Shown here piece after piece: positions 15,803-21,936 of a stretch of DNA of 39,856 bases. The DNA is from DASZUC01 sp035547775 (GTDB lineage Bacteria; Patescibacteriota; Saccharimonadia; Saccharimonadales; UBA4665). The notes beneath the pieces were generated by a model that worked only from the letters and a program-made list of their open reading frames with translations, searched no databases and had not been told where the DNA came from. Each line of letters begins with the position of its first letter. The stretch's first letter is position 1. A program made the translations under genes and the position numbers. Location: contig DASZUC010000054.1 of assembly GCA_035547775.1 (NCBI GenBank), positions 1 through 39,856 of the forward strand. Direction: 5' to 3'.

Positions 15803-16645
15803 TTAATGAAAATGGATCAATGGCACAATAAATAACGAATAGTAGGCAATGCCGTTTTTGAGTGCATGCAGGGTGATGCCAGCCCAGAGGCTGCCGGTCT
15901 TTTCGCGCAAATAGCAGAGCGCTAAGCTCAAAATACAGGTATCAATAAAAGCAATCCATAAGGGCCCAGCCGCTCCGCCCTCTGGCAAATGAGCTGAGGC
16001 AAAAATCAAACTTGTTAGCAAAATTGCCCAACGCACCGGCACCAACCGCTTTAAGCTACTGAATAAAAAGCCACGAACCATAATCTCTTCTGCAAGTGGT
16101 GGCAATACCACCAAACTAATAAAAGTCAGTACCAGTGAGCCAGCTCCAACGACATTCGTAAAGCCAATATCCTGCTGCTGATCAACATTAAAATTACTGA
16201 CTACGTGCTGAATGATGATCACCGCCGCCACATACAGAGCGAAGTAAACAGGCAGTGCCAAGGCTCCGTAGCCCACATCCGCCCACCGTGGCTTTTTCAG
16301 ACCAATCGCTCGCAGCGATAAATGACGGCTGCGTAAGAACCCATAAATTGCCCCGACCACCAAAGCCTCAGCTATCAGCACATAGAAAAACTGTGCCCAA
16401 ATAGAGTTATGAGACCAGTTGTTGATATGATTCACCGACCAGTGATGGAGCCAGGGATAAATCAGAATGATCAGGCTGCTCACCAACTGCGACACCAAAT
16501 ACACCACCACCACAAACAATAGTGCCCACCAGGGGTTCCAGGTGGCTGTCGGGACGCTGGCAGTGGCGTCATCGGCCACTTGGCCGGTAGGTGCTGCAGC
16601 TTTCTTCACCGTAGTTTTCTTAGAAGAAGCGTTGAACATCGACAA
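15803..16645 (-). CDS. CPBP family intramembrane metalloprotease (CAAX-type)
   Basis: This 280-residue polytopic protein has the three CPBP/Abi motifs in order: LAEEIMVRG (EExxxR), FASAHLP (FxxxH) and TLHALKNG (HxxxN). About seven or eight hydrophobic helices follow a polar, alanine/threonine-rich N-terminus of about 38 residues. Relatives cleave prenylated proteins in eukaryotes; bacterial members have been linked to bacteriocin self-immunity and surface protein processing, and the role here is unknown. The start (ATG at 16645, or the second ATG at 16639) lies inside the last codons of rseP, so translation is coupled to it. Confidence 0.9.
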   Translation of the reverse strand: MSMFNASSKKTTVKKAAAPTGQVADDATASVPTATWNPWWALLFVVVVYLVSQLVSSLIILIYPWLHHWSVNHINNWSHNSIWAQFFYVLIAEALVVGAIYGFLRSRHLSLRAIGLKKPRWADVGYGALALPVYFALYVAAVIIIQHVVSNFNVDQQQDIGFTNVVGAGSLVLTFISLVVLPPLAEEIMVRGFLFSSLKRLVPVRWAILLTSLIFASAHLPEGGAAGPLWIAFIDTCILSLALCYLREKTGSLWAGITLHALKNGIAYYSLFIVPLIHFH

Positions 16646-17789
16646 TAGTGATCAAAATAATAAGACTAAATAAGATAATAAAGCCAACTGCGTTGACGGT
16701 TTCCTCAGCCGCTGCCGAGAGCGGTCGCTTCACTGCCCGACTAATCAACGTTAGCCACAGCCGGCCACCGTCCAAAGCTGGAATCGGCAAGATATTCATA
16801 ATCCCCAAAATGAGCGCGATGTACGCAATGAAGAACAGCACAAACTGGTAGCCAAGGCTGCTGAAATCTTTCATGAGCACAGCAATACCAACCGGGCCCG
16901 AGACTTGCGAACTGGCGGCCGTTTGACCGTTTTCGCGCGCTGCATGATTGCCTGTTACCGCCCCAGCAATGGCACTACCCAGGCCGGCAAAAGCATGCCC
17001 CAGGCCCTGGAAAGTCAGCGCCGTAATCTGGGCACTCAAGCCGACAGCTACCACCGGTGCTGACCAGGTTGAACGCTGAATCACCAGCTGAGTAGGCTCG
17101 ACACCCAAGTAACCTTTGGGGTGATTGGTCTTCAAACTAGCCTGCACGGTTTGCTTGGTGAGCATAGTTAGTTTGGCCTCGCGCGGCTGACCAGCCCGCA
17201 GGTAATACACTACCACCGTTTCACCAGCGAAGTTCTGGGTCACGTCGCGCAAACCATCAGAACTAACCGTGGCTACTGGGCTATAACCAGGACGTGCGAT
17301 GTCGGTTAGCTCATCTTCAGCATGCAAGCCAGCTTTGGCTGCCGGCGAGCCAGGCTCAACATAAGTAATAATCACCGAACGATTGACCAGCTGTGTATCA
17401 CTTTGAACAGTAAACTGATGGTCGACCACCCGCGGCATACCAATCAGCGCCAAGATCGTGAACAAAACGAGCCCAGTCACAATATTGATGACCACGCCAG
17501 CGGCCATAATCTTGGTCTTCACTTTGAGGGAGGCCGCGCCATAACTGCCGGGCGATGTATCCGTGTCATGCTCGCCTTTTAGTTTCACAAAGCCGCCGAG
17601 CGGCAGCAGGTTGATGCTAAAGAGCCAACCGTCACGCGTTTTGTGCTTATACAAACGTGGCGGAAAAAAGAGGCCGAATTCCTCAACCTTCACCCCACCC
17701 CGTTTAGCCATAATAAAGTGCCCGTACTCATGCGTTAGCACCAGACCAATGAAGAGTACGACCCCCACAATCAACAGCAAAATTGACAT
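16620..17789 (-). CDS. rseP: Site-2 intramembrane metalloprotease RseP
   Basis: This 389-residue membrane protein is a site-2 protease that cuts anti-sigma factors or remnant signal peptides within the membrane. HEYGH (H20, E21, H24) is the zinc-binding and catalytic motif in the first helix. A single PDZ domain is visible around YVEPGSPAAKAGLHAEDEL, and IPALDGGRLW gives the third metal ligand near the C-terminus. The family usually has one or two PDZ domains; here I see one. TACAAT (17797-17802) ends 7 bases before the ATG. The AGGAGGG in that interval sits too close to the ATG to act as a normal SD. Confidence 0.95.
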   Translation of the reverse strand: MSILLLIVGVVLFIGLVLTHEYGHFIMAKRGGVKVEEFGLFFPPRLYKHKTRDGWLFSINLLPLGGFVKLKGEHDTDTSPGSYGAASLKVKTKIMAAGVVINIVTGLVLFTILALIGMPRVVDHQFTVQSDTQLVNRSVIITYVEPGSPAAKAGLHAEDELTDIARPGYSPVATVSSDGLRDVTQNFAGETVVVYYLRAGQPREAKLTMLTKQTVQASLKTNHPKGYLGVEPTQLVIQRSTWSAPVVAVGLSAQITALTFQGLGHAFAGLGSAIAGAVTGNHAARENGQTAASSQVSGPVGIAVLMKDFSSLGYQFVLFFIAYIALILGIMNILPIPALDGGRLWLTLISRAVKRPLSAAAEETVNAVGFIILFSLIILITIVDVQRFF

Positions 17790-17796
17790 CCCTCCT

Positions 17797-17849
17797 ATTG
17801 TAACAAAGACGGATATCTCACAGCCAGTAATATTGGCACTTGTTACACT
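17797..17849. promoter_or_regulatory. Divergent promoters of rseP and the 68-aa protein gene
   Basis: TACAAT on the minus strand (17797-17802, 7 bases to the rseP ATG) and TACACT on the plus strand (17844-17849, 8 bases to the ATG at 17858). Both arrangements predict leaderless mRNAs. Confidence 0.6.
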
Positions 17850-17857
17850 AACCGTCT

Positions 17858-18064
17858 ATGGATAACCCCGATCACCAAGCTCCACATAGCAACAAAGCTT
17901 CAGCATCACTCGATGTGCCTGCTTCGTCCAATCTGTCAGGACGCTCAGCCATGCTCATTATCGTGGCTGTTGTACTGCTGGTGGTCATCGCCTTCAGCAT
18001 TCTCTTATGGAATGTTGTGAACCCCGGACCCTCTATGCCCTCCCCAGTATTGCCAGCTAAATAG
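17858..18064 (+). CDS. Small single-pass membrane protein, 68 aa
   Basis: A polar N-terminus of about 30 residues leads into one strong membrane helix (MLIIVAVVLLVVIAFSILLW) and a short proline-rich tail. This is not a known family to me. The reality of the gene is supported by the -10 box ending 8 bases before its ATG and by the clear N-out or N-in membrane anchor composition, but the small size leaves doubt. It ends two bases from the stop codon of frr, which comes from the other side. Confidence 0.6.
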   Translation: MDNPDHQAPHSNKASASLDVPASSNLSGRSAMLIIVAVVLLVVIAFSILLWNVVNPGPSMPSPVLPAK

Positions 18065-18066
18065 TG

Positions 18067-18630
18067 CTAGAGCGTTAGGATTTCTTGTTCTTTAGCTTTG
18101 GCGGCAGCTTCAATAGTACTGCGTGCGCTATTCATGGCTTCGTCAACTTGGGCACTCAAGCGCTTGGCATCGTCTTCGCCAATTGATTTATCCTTTTTCG
18201 CAGCATCAATAGCATCCATGGCTTCGTGACGAATATTGCGGAGAGAAATCATGGCCTCTTCCTGCTTGGCCCCGATTTGCCTAGCCAGGTCGCGGCGACG
18301 TTCTTCGTTAAGGGGTGGAATGGGCACGCGCACCACTCGACCATCATCGGCAGGGTTTAAGCCAAGACTCGGATTGTTGCGAATAGCAGTGCTGATGGCC
18401 GCCAAATTATTAGGGTCAAAGGGAGTGATTTGGAGCAGTTGGGGCTCGGGTACGGCAATGGTAGCCACCTGTATCAGTGGCATAGCTGTGCCGTAAGCAT
18501 CGACTGTGATGCCGTCGAGCATGGCCGGATTAGCCCGTCCGGTACGTAGCGATTTGAGCCCATCAGCAAAGTGCTCAGCGGCTTGGGTGAACTTAGTTTT
18601 GGCTTGATCGACGGTCTGATTTGGGTCCAC
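18067..18630 (-). CDS. frr: Ribosome recycling factor
   Basis: This 187-residue protein is RRF, which splits post-termination ribosomes with EF-G. SLRTGRANPAMLDGITVDAYG near residues 27-48, LNEERRRDLARQIG and AMNSARSTIEAAAKAKEQEI at the C-terminus match the family; length is normal (about 185). The start is GTG at 18630 (MDPNQTVDQAKTKFTQ), with AGGA about 8 bases upstream and a possible -10 TATAGT near 18660. In many bacteria frr follows pyrH after tsf; here a pair of plus-strand membrane-protein genes fills the space between tsf and frr. Confidence 0.96.
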   Translation of the reverse strand: MDPNQTVDQAKTKFTQAAEHFADGLKSLRTGRANPAMLDGITVDAYGTAMPLIQVATIAVPEPQLLQITPFDPNNLAAISTAIRNNPSLGLNPADDGRVVRVPIPPLNEERRRDLARQIGAKQEEAMISLRNIRHEAMDAIDAAKKDKSIGEDDAKRLSAQVDEAMNSARSTIEAAAKAKEQEILTL

Positions 18631-18684
18631 AGGTTATCCTCGTTAGATAGCTTCATTTTACTATAGTCCACCCCCTATCGAAAC

Positions 18685-18713
18685 TTGTAATTTATACAGT
18701 TTTATGCTATTGT
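18685..18713 (+). promoter_or_regulatory. Candidate promoter of the first MSFAGGE gene
   Basis: TTGTAA (18685-18690) and TATTGT (18708-18713) are separated by 17 bases. A short inverted pair TATCGA (18676-18681) and TCGATA (18718-18723) flanks it. A 5' UTR hairpin GTTGGC/GCCGGC (with two G-U pairs) would follow the start point. Weak match, so low confidence. Confidence 0.4.
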
Positions 18714-18764
18714 ACTCTCGATAAGTTGGCATTCCGCCGGCTTTTGCACCTTCAGGGAGGAAAG

Positions 18765-19163
18765 ATGAGTTTCGCAGGTGGTGAAGTCACTGCCCTGATC
18801 GTCATGGGCATACTGCTCCTGGTCTGCGCCGTGGTCGCATGGCTGTGGAGAGATGATGCTTCAGACATTGCAGCTGTCATCGTCGCTGCGGTGATCATCC
18901 TGATACTTTTCTTGAGCGCTACTTTGATCAGCGGTCACGACCGTGATCTCGAGCTAAAAGCCGAAAAGAATCTGAGCGCCCAAGGCTTCCAGGTTTTGAG
19001 CGTGGAGTACAACTTCTGGACTGACCCTACCGTCAAGGTGGTTGGTAAAAGCAACTGCATCGCCAAGTACTACATCGAGCGCGATATCCGTGGCTGGCAT
19101 ATTGTTGACGGCAAAAAGCTCGTGGCCCCTGCCACCGTCAATTGCGCCGACAGCACCTCCTAA
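18765..19163 (+). CDS. MSFAGGE-family membrane protein A, 132 aa
   Basis: I do not recognise the family. Two hydrophobic helices lie in the first 60 residues (ALIVMGILLLVCAVVAWLW and IAAVIVAAVIILILFLSATL). A domain of about 70 residues follows, with two conserved cysteines (SNCIAKYYI and ATVNCADS) that could form a disulfide outside the membrane. It is a paralog of the next plus-strand gene: both begin MSFAGGE and share GFxVLS, the paired cysteines, and W.V..K.L motifs. The start is fixed by the SD GGGAGGAAAG before the ATG at 18765, identical in the paralog. A structured 3' element and terminator follow. Confidence 0.82.
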   Translation: MSFAGGEVTALIVMGILLLVCAVVAWLWRDDASDIAAVIVAAVIILILFLSATLISGHDRDLELKAEKNLSAQGFQVLSVEYNFWTDPTVKVVGKSNCIAKYYIERDIRGWHIVDGKKLVAPATVNCADSTS

Positions 19164-19170
19164 CAACCCA

Positions 19171-19221
19171 CGACGAGGGTTGAGCTTCTCTATCAGCCAG
19201 ATAGAGCAAGCTCCCCTGTCG
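19171..19221 (+). ncRNA. Structured 3' element A (three stacked helices, AGCCA loop)
   Basis: Directly after gene A the RNA can fold as P1 CGAC(g)AGGG / CCCTGTCG, P2 GAGCTT / AAGCTC and P3 CTCTATC / GATAGAG, capped by the loop AGCCA. The element after gene B at 19877-19930 has the same plan with different stem sequences (for example P3 ACATATC / GATATGT and P2 GAGCG / CGCTC), while the loop and flanking ATC/GAT are unchanged. Stems that differ but still pair are evidence of selection for RNA structure. No known family (riboswitch, leader or sRNA) is recognised. Confidence 0.6.
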
Positions 19222-19229
19222 GGCCGGCG

Positions 19230-19281
19230 GCGGTAACCAATTTTTGTTTTTATAAACATTCCTTGGTTACCGCTTTTTCTT
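19230..19281 (+). terminator. Rho-independent terminator after gene A
   Basis: An 11-base perfect stem GCGGTAACCAA / TTGGTTACCGC with an AT-rich loop of 22 bases is followed by TTTTTCTT. Confidence 0.85.
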
Positions 19282-19291
19282 ATCACTGCAC

Positions 19292-19362
19292 TGTCATTTC
19301 GAGCACGAGCGAGAAATCTTGTGCTTTTCAAACAGGATCTCTCGCCAAGGCTCGAGATGACA
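19292..19362. repeat. Palindromic repeat (TGTCATTTCGAG...CTCGAGATGACA)
   Basis: The ends are inverted: TGTCATTTCGAGC at the left and GCTCGAGATGACA at the right, with a second inner pairing of GCGAGAAATCTT and AGGATCTCTCGC. This is the same broad class of element as at 8297-8369 but a different variant. It lies between the terminator of gene A and the promoter of gene B. Confidence 0.75.
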
Positions 19363-19371
19363 TCGTTATCT

Positions 19372-19443
19372 GGTACGTATTGAATTTTTATTATAAATAT
19401 AGTATAATTAACACTAGTCATTGGCAGATTGCCAATACGTACC
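19372..19443 (+). promoter_or_regulatory. Promoter and leader of gene B, enclosed by an 11-base inverted repeat
   Basis: TTGAAT (19380-19385) and TATAAT (19403-19408) stand 17 bases apart, a near-consensus sigma70-type promoter. GGTACGTATTG (19372-19382) and CAATACGTACC (19433-19443) are perfect inverted copies on either side, each with a TACGTA core. In the 5' UTR, ATTGGCA/TGCCAAT (19420-19436) forms a 7-base hairpin just before the SD. These features point to specific control of gene B by a regulator or by RNA structure. Confidence 0.75.
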
Positions 19444-19457
19444 TTTCGGGAGGAAAG

Positions 19458-19850
19458 ATGAGTTTCGCAGGAGGCGAAATCGCTCTGTTAGTGCTGGCCG
19501 CTGTCTCTTTGGCTCTGGCTGTCGCGTGTTTCATGATTGACAGGTCGGACAGTGAGGTCGGCGTGGTGTTCGGTGCCTTTCTCTTCGCTATTTTCTTGCC
19601 TATTTGTTTGGGGAGTGCACACAGCCACCATCTCGAACAGCAAGCCACTAAGGCTTTGAACATCCAGGGCTTCCACGTGCTCTCAACCAATGTCAATGTC
19701 AAGGGCGACAATCACATTCGCGTGAGCGGCCCCGGTGGTTGCGTCGTTACCTACGACATCAAGCACTACCTCGGTACGTGGCGAGTTCTCAACAATGCCA
19801 AGCATCTCATCACTGCCAGTCAGGTGAGCTGCTCTAACGGCAAGTCATAA
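19458..19850 (+). CDS. MSFAGGE-family membrane protein B, 130 aa
   Basis: Paralog of the gene at 18765-19163. Two hydrophobic helices (LLVLAAVSLALAVACFMI and GVVFGAFLFAIFLPICLG) precede a small domain with paired cysteines (GGCVVTYDI and SQVSCSNGK) and the shared features ALNIQGFHVLS, W.V..NAKHL. Function unknown; the layout suggests a membrane-anchored domain on the outer face stabilised by a disulfide. The ATG at 19458 follows the same SD GGGAGGAAAG as in gene A. It has its own strong promoter, structured 3' element and terminator, so the duplication copied the entire expression unit. Confidence 0.83.
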   Translation: MSFAGGEIALLVLAAVSLALAVACFMIDRSDSEVGVVFGAFLFAIFLPICLGSAHSHHLEQQATKALNIQGFHVLSTNVNVKGDNHIRVSGPGGCVVTYDIKHYLGTWRVLNNAKHLITASQVSCSNGKS

Positions 19851-19876
19851 CCTGCCTCTCAGCTCCTCCCGCACGA

Positions 19877-19930
19877 CCGACAGGGTCGAGCGACACATAT
19901 CAGCCAGATATGTATTCGCTCCCCTGTCGG
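19877..19930 (+). ncRNA. Structured 3' element B (same fold as element A)
   Basis: P1 CCGACAGGG / CCCTGTCGG (nine pairs), P2 GAGCG / CGCTC and P3 ACATATC / GATATGT stack under the loop AGCCA. Compared with element A the stems have changed on both sides in a compensatory way, and the loop is identical. The 5' side of P1 can also pair locally (CGACC / GGTCG around GACAG), a possible alternative fold. Confidence 0.62.
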
Positions 19931-19935
19931 CGCCT

Positions 19936-19986
19936 GCGGCCCGTATTACTTTCTTTATAGATTGTTTTACTGGCCGCTTTTTCTTT
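19936..19986 (+). terminator. Rho-independent terminator after gene B
   Basis: GCGGCC / GGCCGC with a 30-base AT-rich loop, followed by TTTTTCTTT. It corresponds in position and design to the terminator after gene A. Confidence 0.75.
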
Positions 19987-19993
19987 GCCAAAC

Positions 19994-20021
19994 AAAAAAT
20001 CCCCGTCCGAGCGGGGATTTT
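19994..20021 (-). terminator. Terminator of the rpsB-tsf operon
   Basis: AAAATCCCCG (19996-20005) and CGGGGATTTT (20012-20021) form a perfect 10-base stem with a 6-base loop. On the minus strand it is followed by a T-run, so it ends the operon just past tsf. Confidence 0.88.
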
Positions 20022-20040
20022 CTAAGATCAGAAGATCTAC

Positions 20041-20637
20041 CTAGGCGACTTCACCGAGAGCCAACCGAGCAAAGCGGCGGACAACGACGTTTTCATTCAT
20101 CAAAGCAGCTTGCTGCTTAACGTGATCAGCCACCGTCATGTCAGGGTTCTTAACGAACGGCTGGTCAAGCAGACAACGCTCCGCAAAATACTTCTGAACC
20201 TGGCCACCGATGATCTTCTCGACCATGTCGGCAGGCTTGCCGTCAGCTTTGGCTTTGTCGGCGAACTCGGCTTTGACTTTCTCGTGATCAGCAGCTGGAA
20301 CTTCGTCGCTACTGACGTACTCCGGATTGCTGGCCGCAATGTGCATAGCGATGTCTTTGACCAATTCAGCGAAGATATCACCGCGGGCCACAAAGTCAGT
20401 TTCGCAGTTTACTTCTACCAAAACACCAATACGGCCGTCATGATTGTATGTGCCGATCATGCCTTCGCGGGCTTCGCGCTCACCACGCTTCTCGGCCTTG
20501 GTCAGGCCTTTTTTGCGCATAGCTTCTAAAGCCTTATCAAAATCGCCGTTGGCTTCTTCGAGAGCTACCTTGGCATCGGTCAAGCCAACACCAGTCAGGT
20601 CTTTGAGTCGCTTAATCGTATCAATATCAATCGCCAT
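20041..20637 (-). CDS. tsf: Elongation factor Ts, short form
   Basis: This 198-residue protein is EF-Ts, which swaps GDP for GTP on EF-Tu. The N-terminal UBA-like domain has IKRLKDLTGVGLTDAKVALEEANGDFDKALEAMRKKG, and the core has the TDFVARGDIF motif after VLVEVNCE that contacts EF-Tu. It is about 100 residues shorter than the E. coli protein, lacking the second half of the dimerisation region, as in several other bacterial groups. The ATG at 20637 lies two bases after the rpsB stop codon; its SD (AAGGAG) is inside the last codons of rpsB. Confidence 0.97.
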   Translation of the reverse strand: MAIDIDTIKRLKDLTGVGLTDAKVALEEANGDFDKALEAMRKKGLTKAEKRGEREAREGMIGTYNHDGRIGVLVEVNCETDFVARGDIFAELVKDIAMHIAASNPEYVSSDEVPAADHEKVKAEFADKAKADGKPADMVEKIIGGQVQKYFAERCLLDQPFVKNPDMTVADHVKQQAALMNENVVVRRFARLALGEVA

Positions 20638-20639
20638 AT

Positions 20640-21359
20640 TTACTCCTTATCTGCCTTGTCGGTTTTAGCAGCCTTACCTTTGCCAGCTTCAATAGCAGCT
20701 TGGACGTAATCAGCCATCAACTGGATGGTTTTAATGGCATCGTCATTGCTAGGAATAGGATAGGTCACTTTGGTTGGATCAGCGTTGGTGTCTACCAAAG
20801 CTACAACTGGCACGTTGATCTTCACGGCCTCTTTGAGAGCGTTGGCGTCGTGCACAATATCCACAATAAACACCGCACCAGGCCGCTTGTTCAGTTCTTT
20901 GATGCCACCATAGAGACTGTTCAATTGGTCGATTTCCTCTTGGAAGCGCTGCACTTCGAGCTTGTTGTATTTGTTGGCCAACTCACCACTAGCCATACGG
21001 TTTTCGAGATCTTGGAGGTGCTTCACGCGGCCACCAATGGTATTCCAGTTCGTGAGCATACCACCGAGCCAACGTTCAGTCACGAAAGGCTGGCCAGTTG
21101 ATTCGGCCAATTTCTTGACGATATCCTGAGCCTGACGCTTGGTACCAACCAGCAGAATTTGCTTGTCTTCACTGGCGGTCTTGCTCAGGAATGCCAGGGC
21201 CTCTTCCAGCTTGTCGACCGTTTTGGTCAGATCGATAATGTGGGTACCTTCACGCTTAGAGTGAATGTAAGGTGCCATTTTGGGGTGCCAACGTTCAGTT
21301 TTGTGACCAAAGTGCGCGCCCGCTTCTAATAGTTTCTTAATGTCGACATCTGTCGCCAT
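20640..21359 (-). CDS. rpsB: Small ribosomal subunit protein uS2
   Basis: This 239-residue protein is ribosomal protein S2: LLEAGAHFGHKTERWHPKMAPYI at the start, IIDLTKTVDKLEEAL, FVTERWLGGMLTNW, KRPGAVFIVDIVHDANALKEA and VVALVDTNADPTKVTYPIPSNDDA follow the family closely. The start at 21359 (MATDVDIKKLL) is chosen over an upstream in-frame ATG at 21434, which would add 25 residues without family support and would start inside the leader. AAAGGA lies about 8 bases before the ATG. A promoter at 21458-21486 gives a leader of about 90 bases, long enough for autoregulation by S2. Confidence 0.97.
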   Translation of the reverse strand: MATDVDIKKLLEAGAHFGHKTERWHPKMAPYIHSKREGTHIIDLTKTVDKLEEALAFLSKTASEDKQILLVGTKRQAQDIVKKLAESTGQPFVTERWLGGMLTNWNTIGGRVKHLQDLENRMASGELANKYNKLEVQRFQEEIDQLNSLYGGIKELNKRPGAVFIVDIVHDANALKEAVKINVPVVALVDTNADPTKVTYPIPSNDDAIKTIQLMADYVQAAIEAGKGKAAKTDKADKE

Positions 21360-21528
21360 AGGTATAGTCCTTTCTCTTCGATTGGGAGCTCGTACTGCCC
21401 TGCACGGGTGAAGCGCGAGAGGATCATTCCCCAACCTGCTTAATTAATTGCTCAAGCAGTGTAACAGATGGCACGATTTTATTCAACAGTTGACCAATCG
21501 CTAACAGATGTGTATACTAGTCATCTGT
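21360..21528. promoter_or_regulatory. Divergent ribosomal-protein promoters and rpsB leader
   Basis: On the minus strand TTGAAT (21481-21486) and TACACT (21458-21463) are 17 bases apart and drive rpsB. On the plus strand TTGACC (21490-21495) and TATACT (21513-21518) are 17 bases apart and drive bL31. The two -35 boxes are separated by 3 bases. The rpsB leader is about 90 bases and contains CTGCTT/AAGCAG as a possible hairpin near its 5' end; the bL31 leader would be only about 4 bases. Confidence 0.8.
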
Positions 21529-21885
21529 ATGAAAACTGATTTGCACCCAGATAGCTACCGTCTCGTGGTTTTCGAAGACCTCAATAATGGAACGCGCTTT
21601 TTGACGCGATCCACTGTTGCTGCCGAAGAGACCATTAAATGGGAAGACGGCCAGGAATATCCCTTGGTCAAAGTCCACATTACTTCTGCTTCACACCCCT
21701 TCTTCACCGGTGAAGAGCGTATTCTCGACATCGAAGGTCGCGTCGACAAGTTTAAAGCTCGTGCTGCTGCTGGCCAGGCTGCCAAAGAGAAGCGCGCTGC
21801 TGCTGCCCAAAAGACTGCCAAGCGTCACGCCGCCAAGGTCGCCAAGGCTGAAGCCAAAGCCGACAACATTCAGCCCAACAAATAA
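21529..21885 (+). CDS. rpmE2: Large ribosomal subunit protein bL31, type B, with basic C-terminal extension
   Basis: This 118-residue protein matches L31: MKTDLHPDSYRLVVFED, TRSTVAAEETIKWEDGQEYP, and ITSASHPFFTGEERILDIEGRVDKF. No zinc-binding cysteines are present, so it is the cysteine-less (type B-like) form. The last 40 or so residues are an alanine/lysine-rich extension beyond the usual length of about 80. The ATG at 21529 is used in preference to 21508, because TATACT at 21513-21518 lies between them and the protein core starts at the second ATG. A strong terminator follows. Confidence 0.93.
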   Translation: MKTDLHPDSYRLVVFEDLNNGTRFLTRSTVAAEETIKWEDGQEYPLVKVHITSASHPFFTGEERILDIEGRVDKFKARAAAGQAAKEKRAAAAQKTAKRHAAKVAKAEAKADNIQPNK

Positions 21886-21897
21886 CTACGCGTTTCT

Positions 21898-21936
21898 AAC
21901 CACCTGAACCATATGTATTCAGGTGGTTTTTCTTTA
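21898..21936 (+). terminator. Terminator of bL31
   Basis: AACCACCTGAA / TTCAGGTGGTT forms an 11-base stem with a 9-base loop, followed by a T-rich run. It lies just before the prfA promoter. Confidence 0.9.

Noticed and set aside
19383..19432. Invertible promoter in front of gene B
   Set aside because: Kept only as an alternative reading: the segment is very short for recombinase-driven inversion and there is no recombinase in the window.
21360..21434. Upstream ATG at 21434 for rpsB
   Set aside because: The extra 25 residues are not ribosomal S2-like, and the mRNA leader with the SD before 21359 explains the region better.
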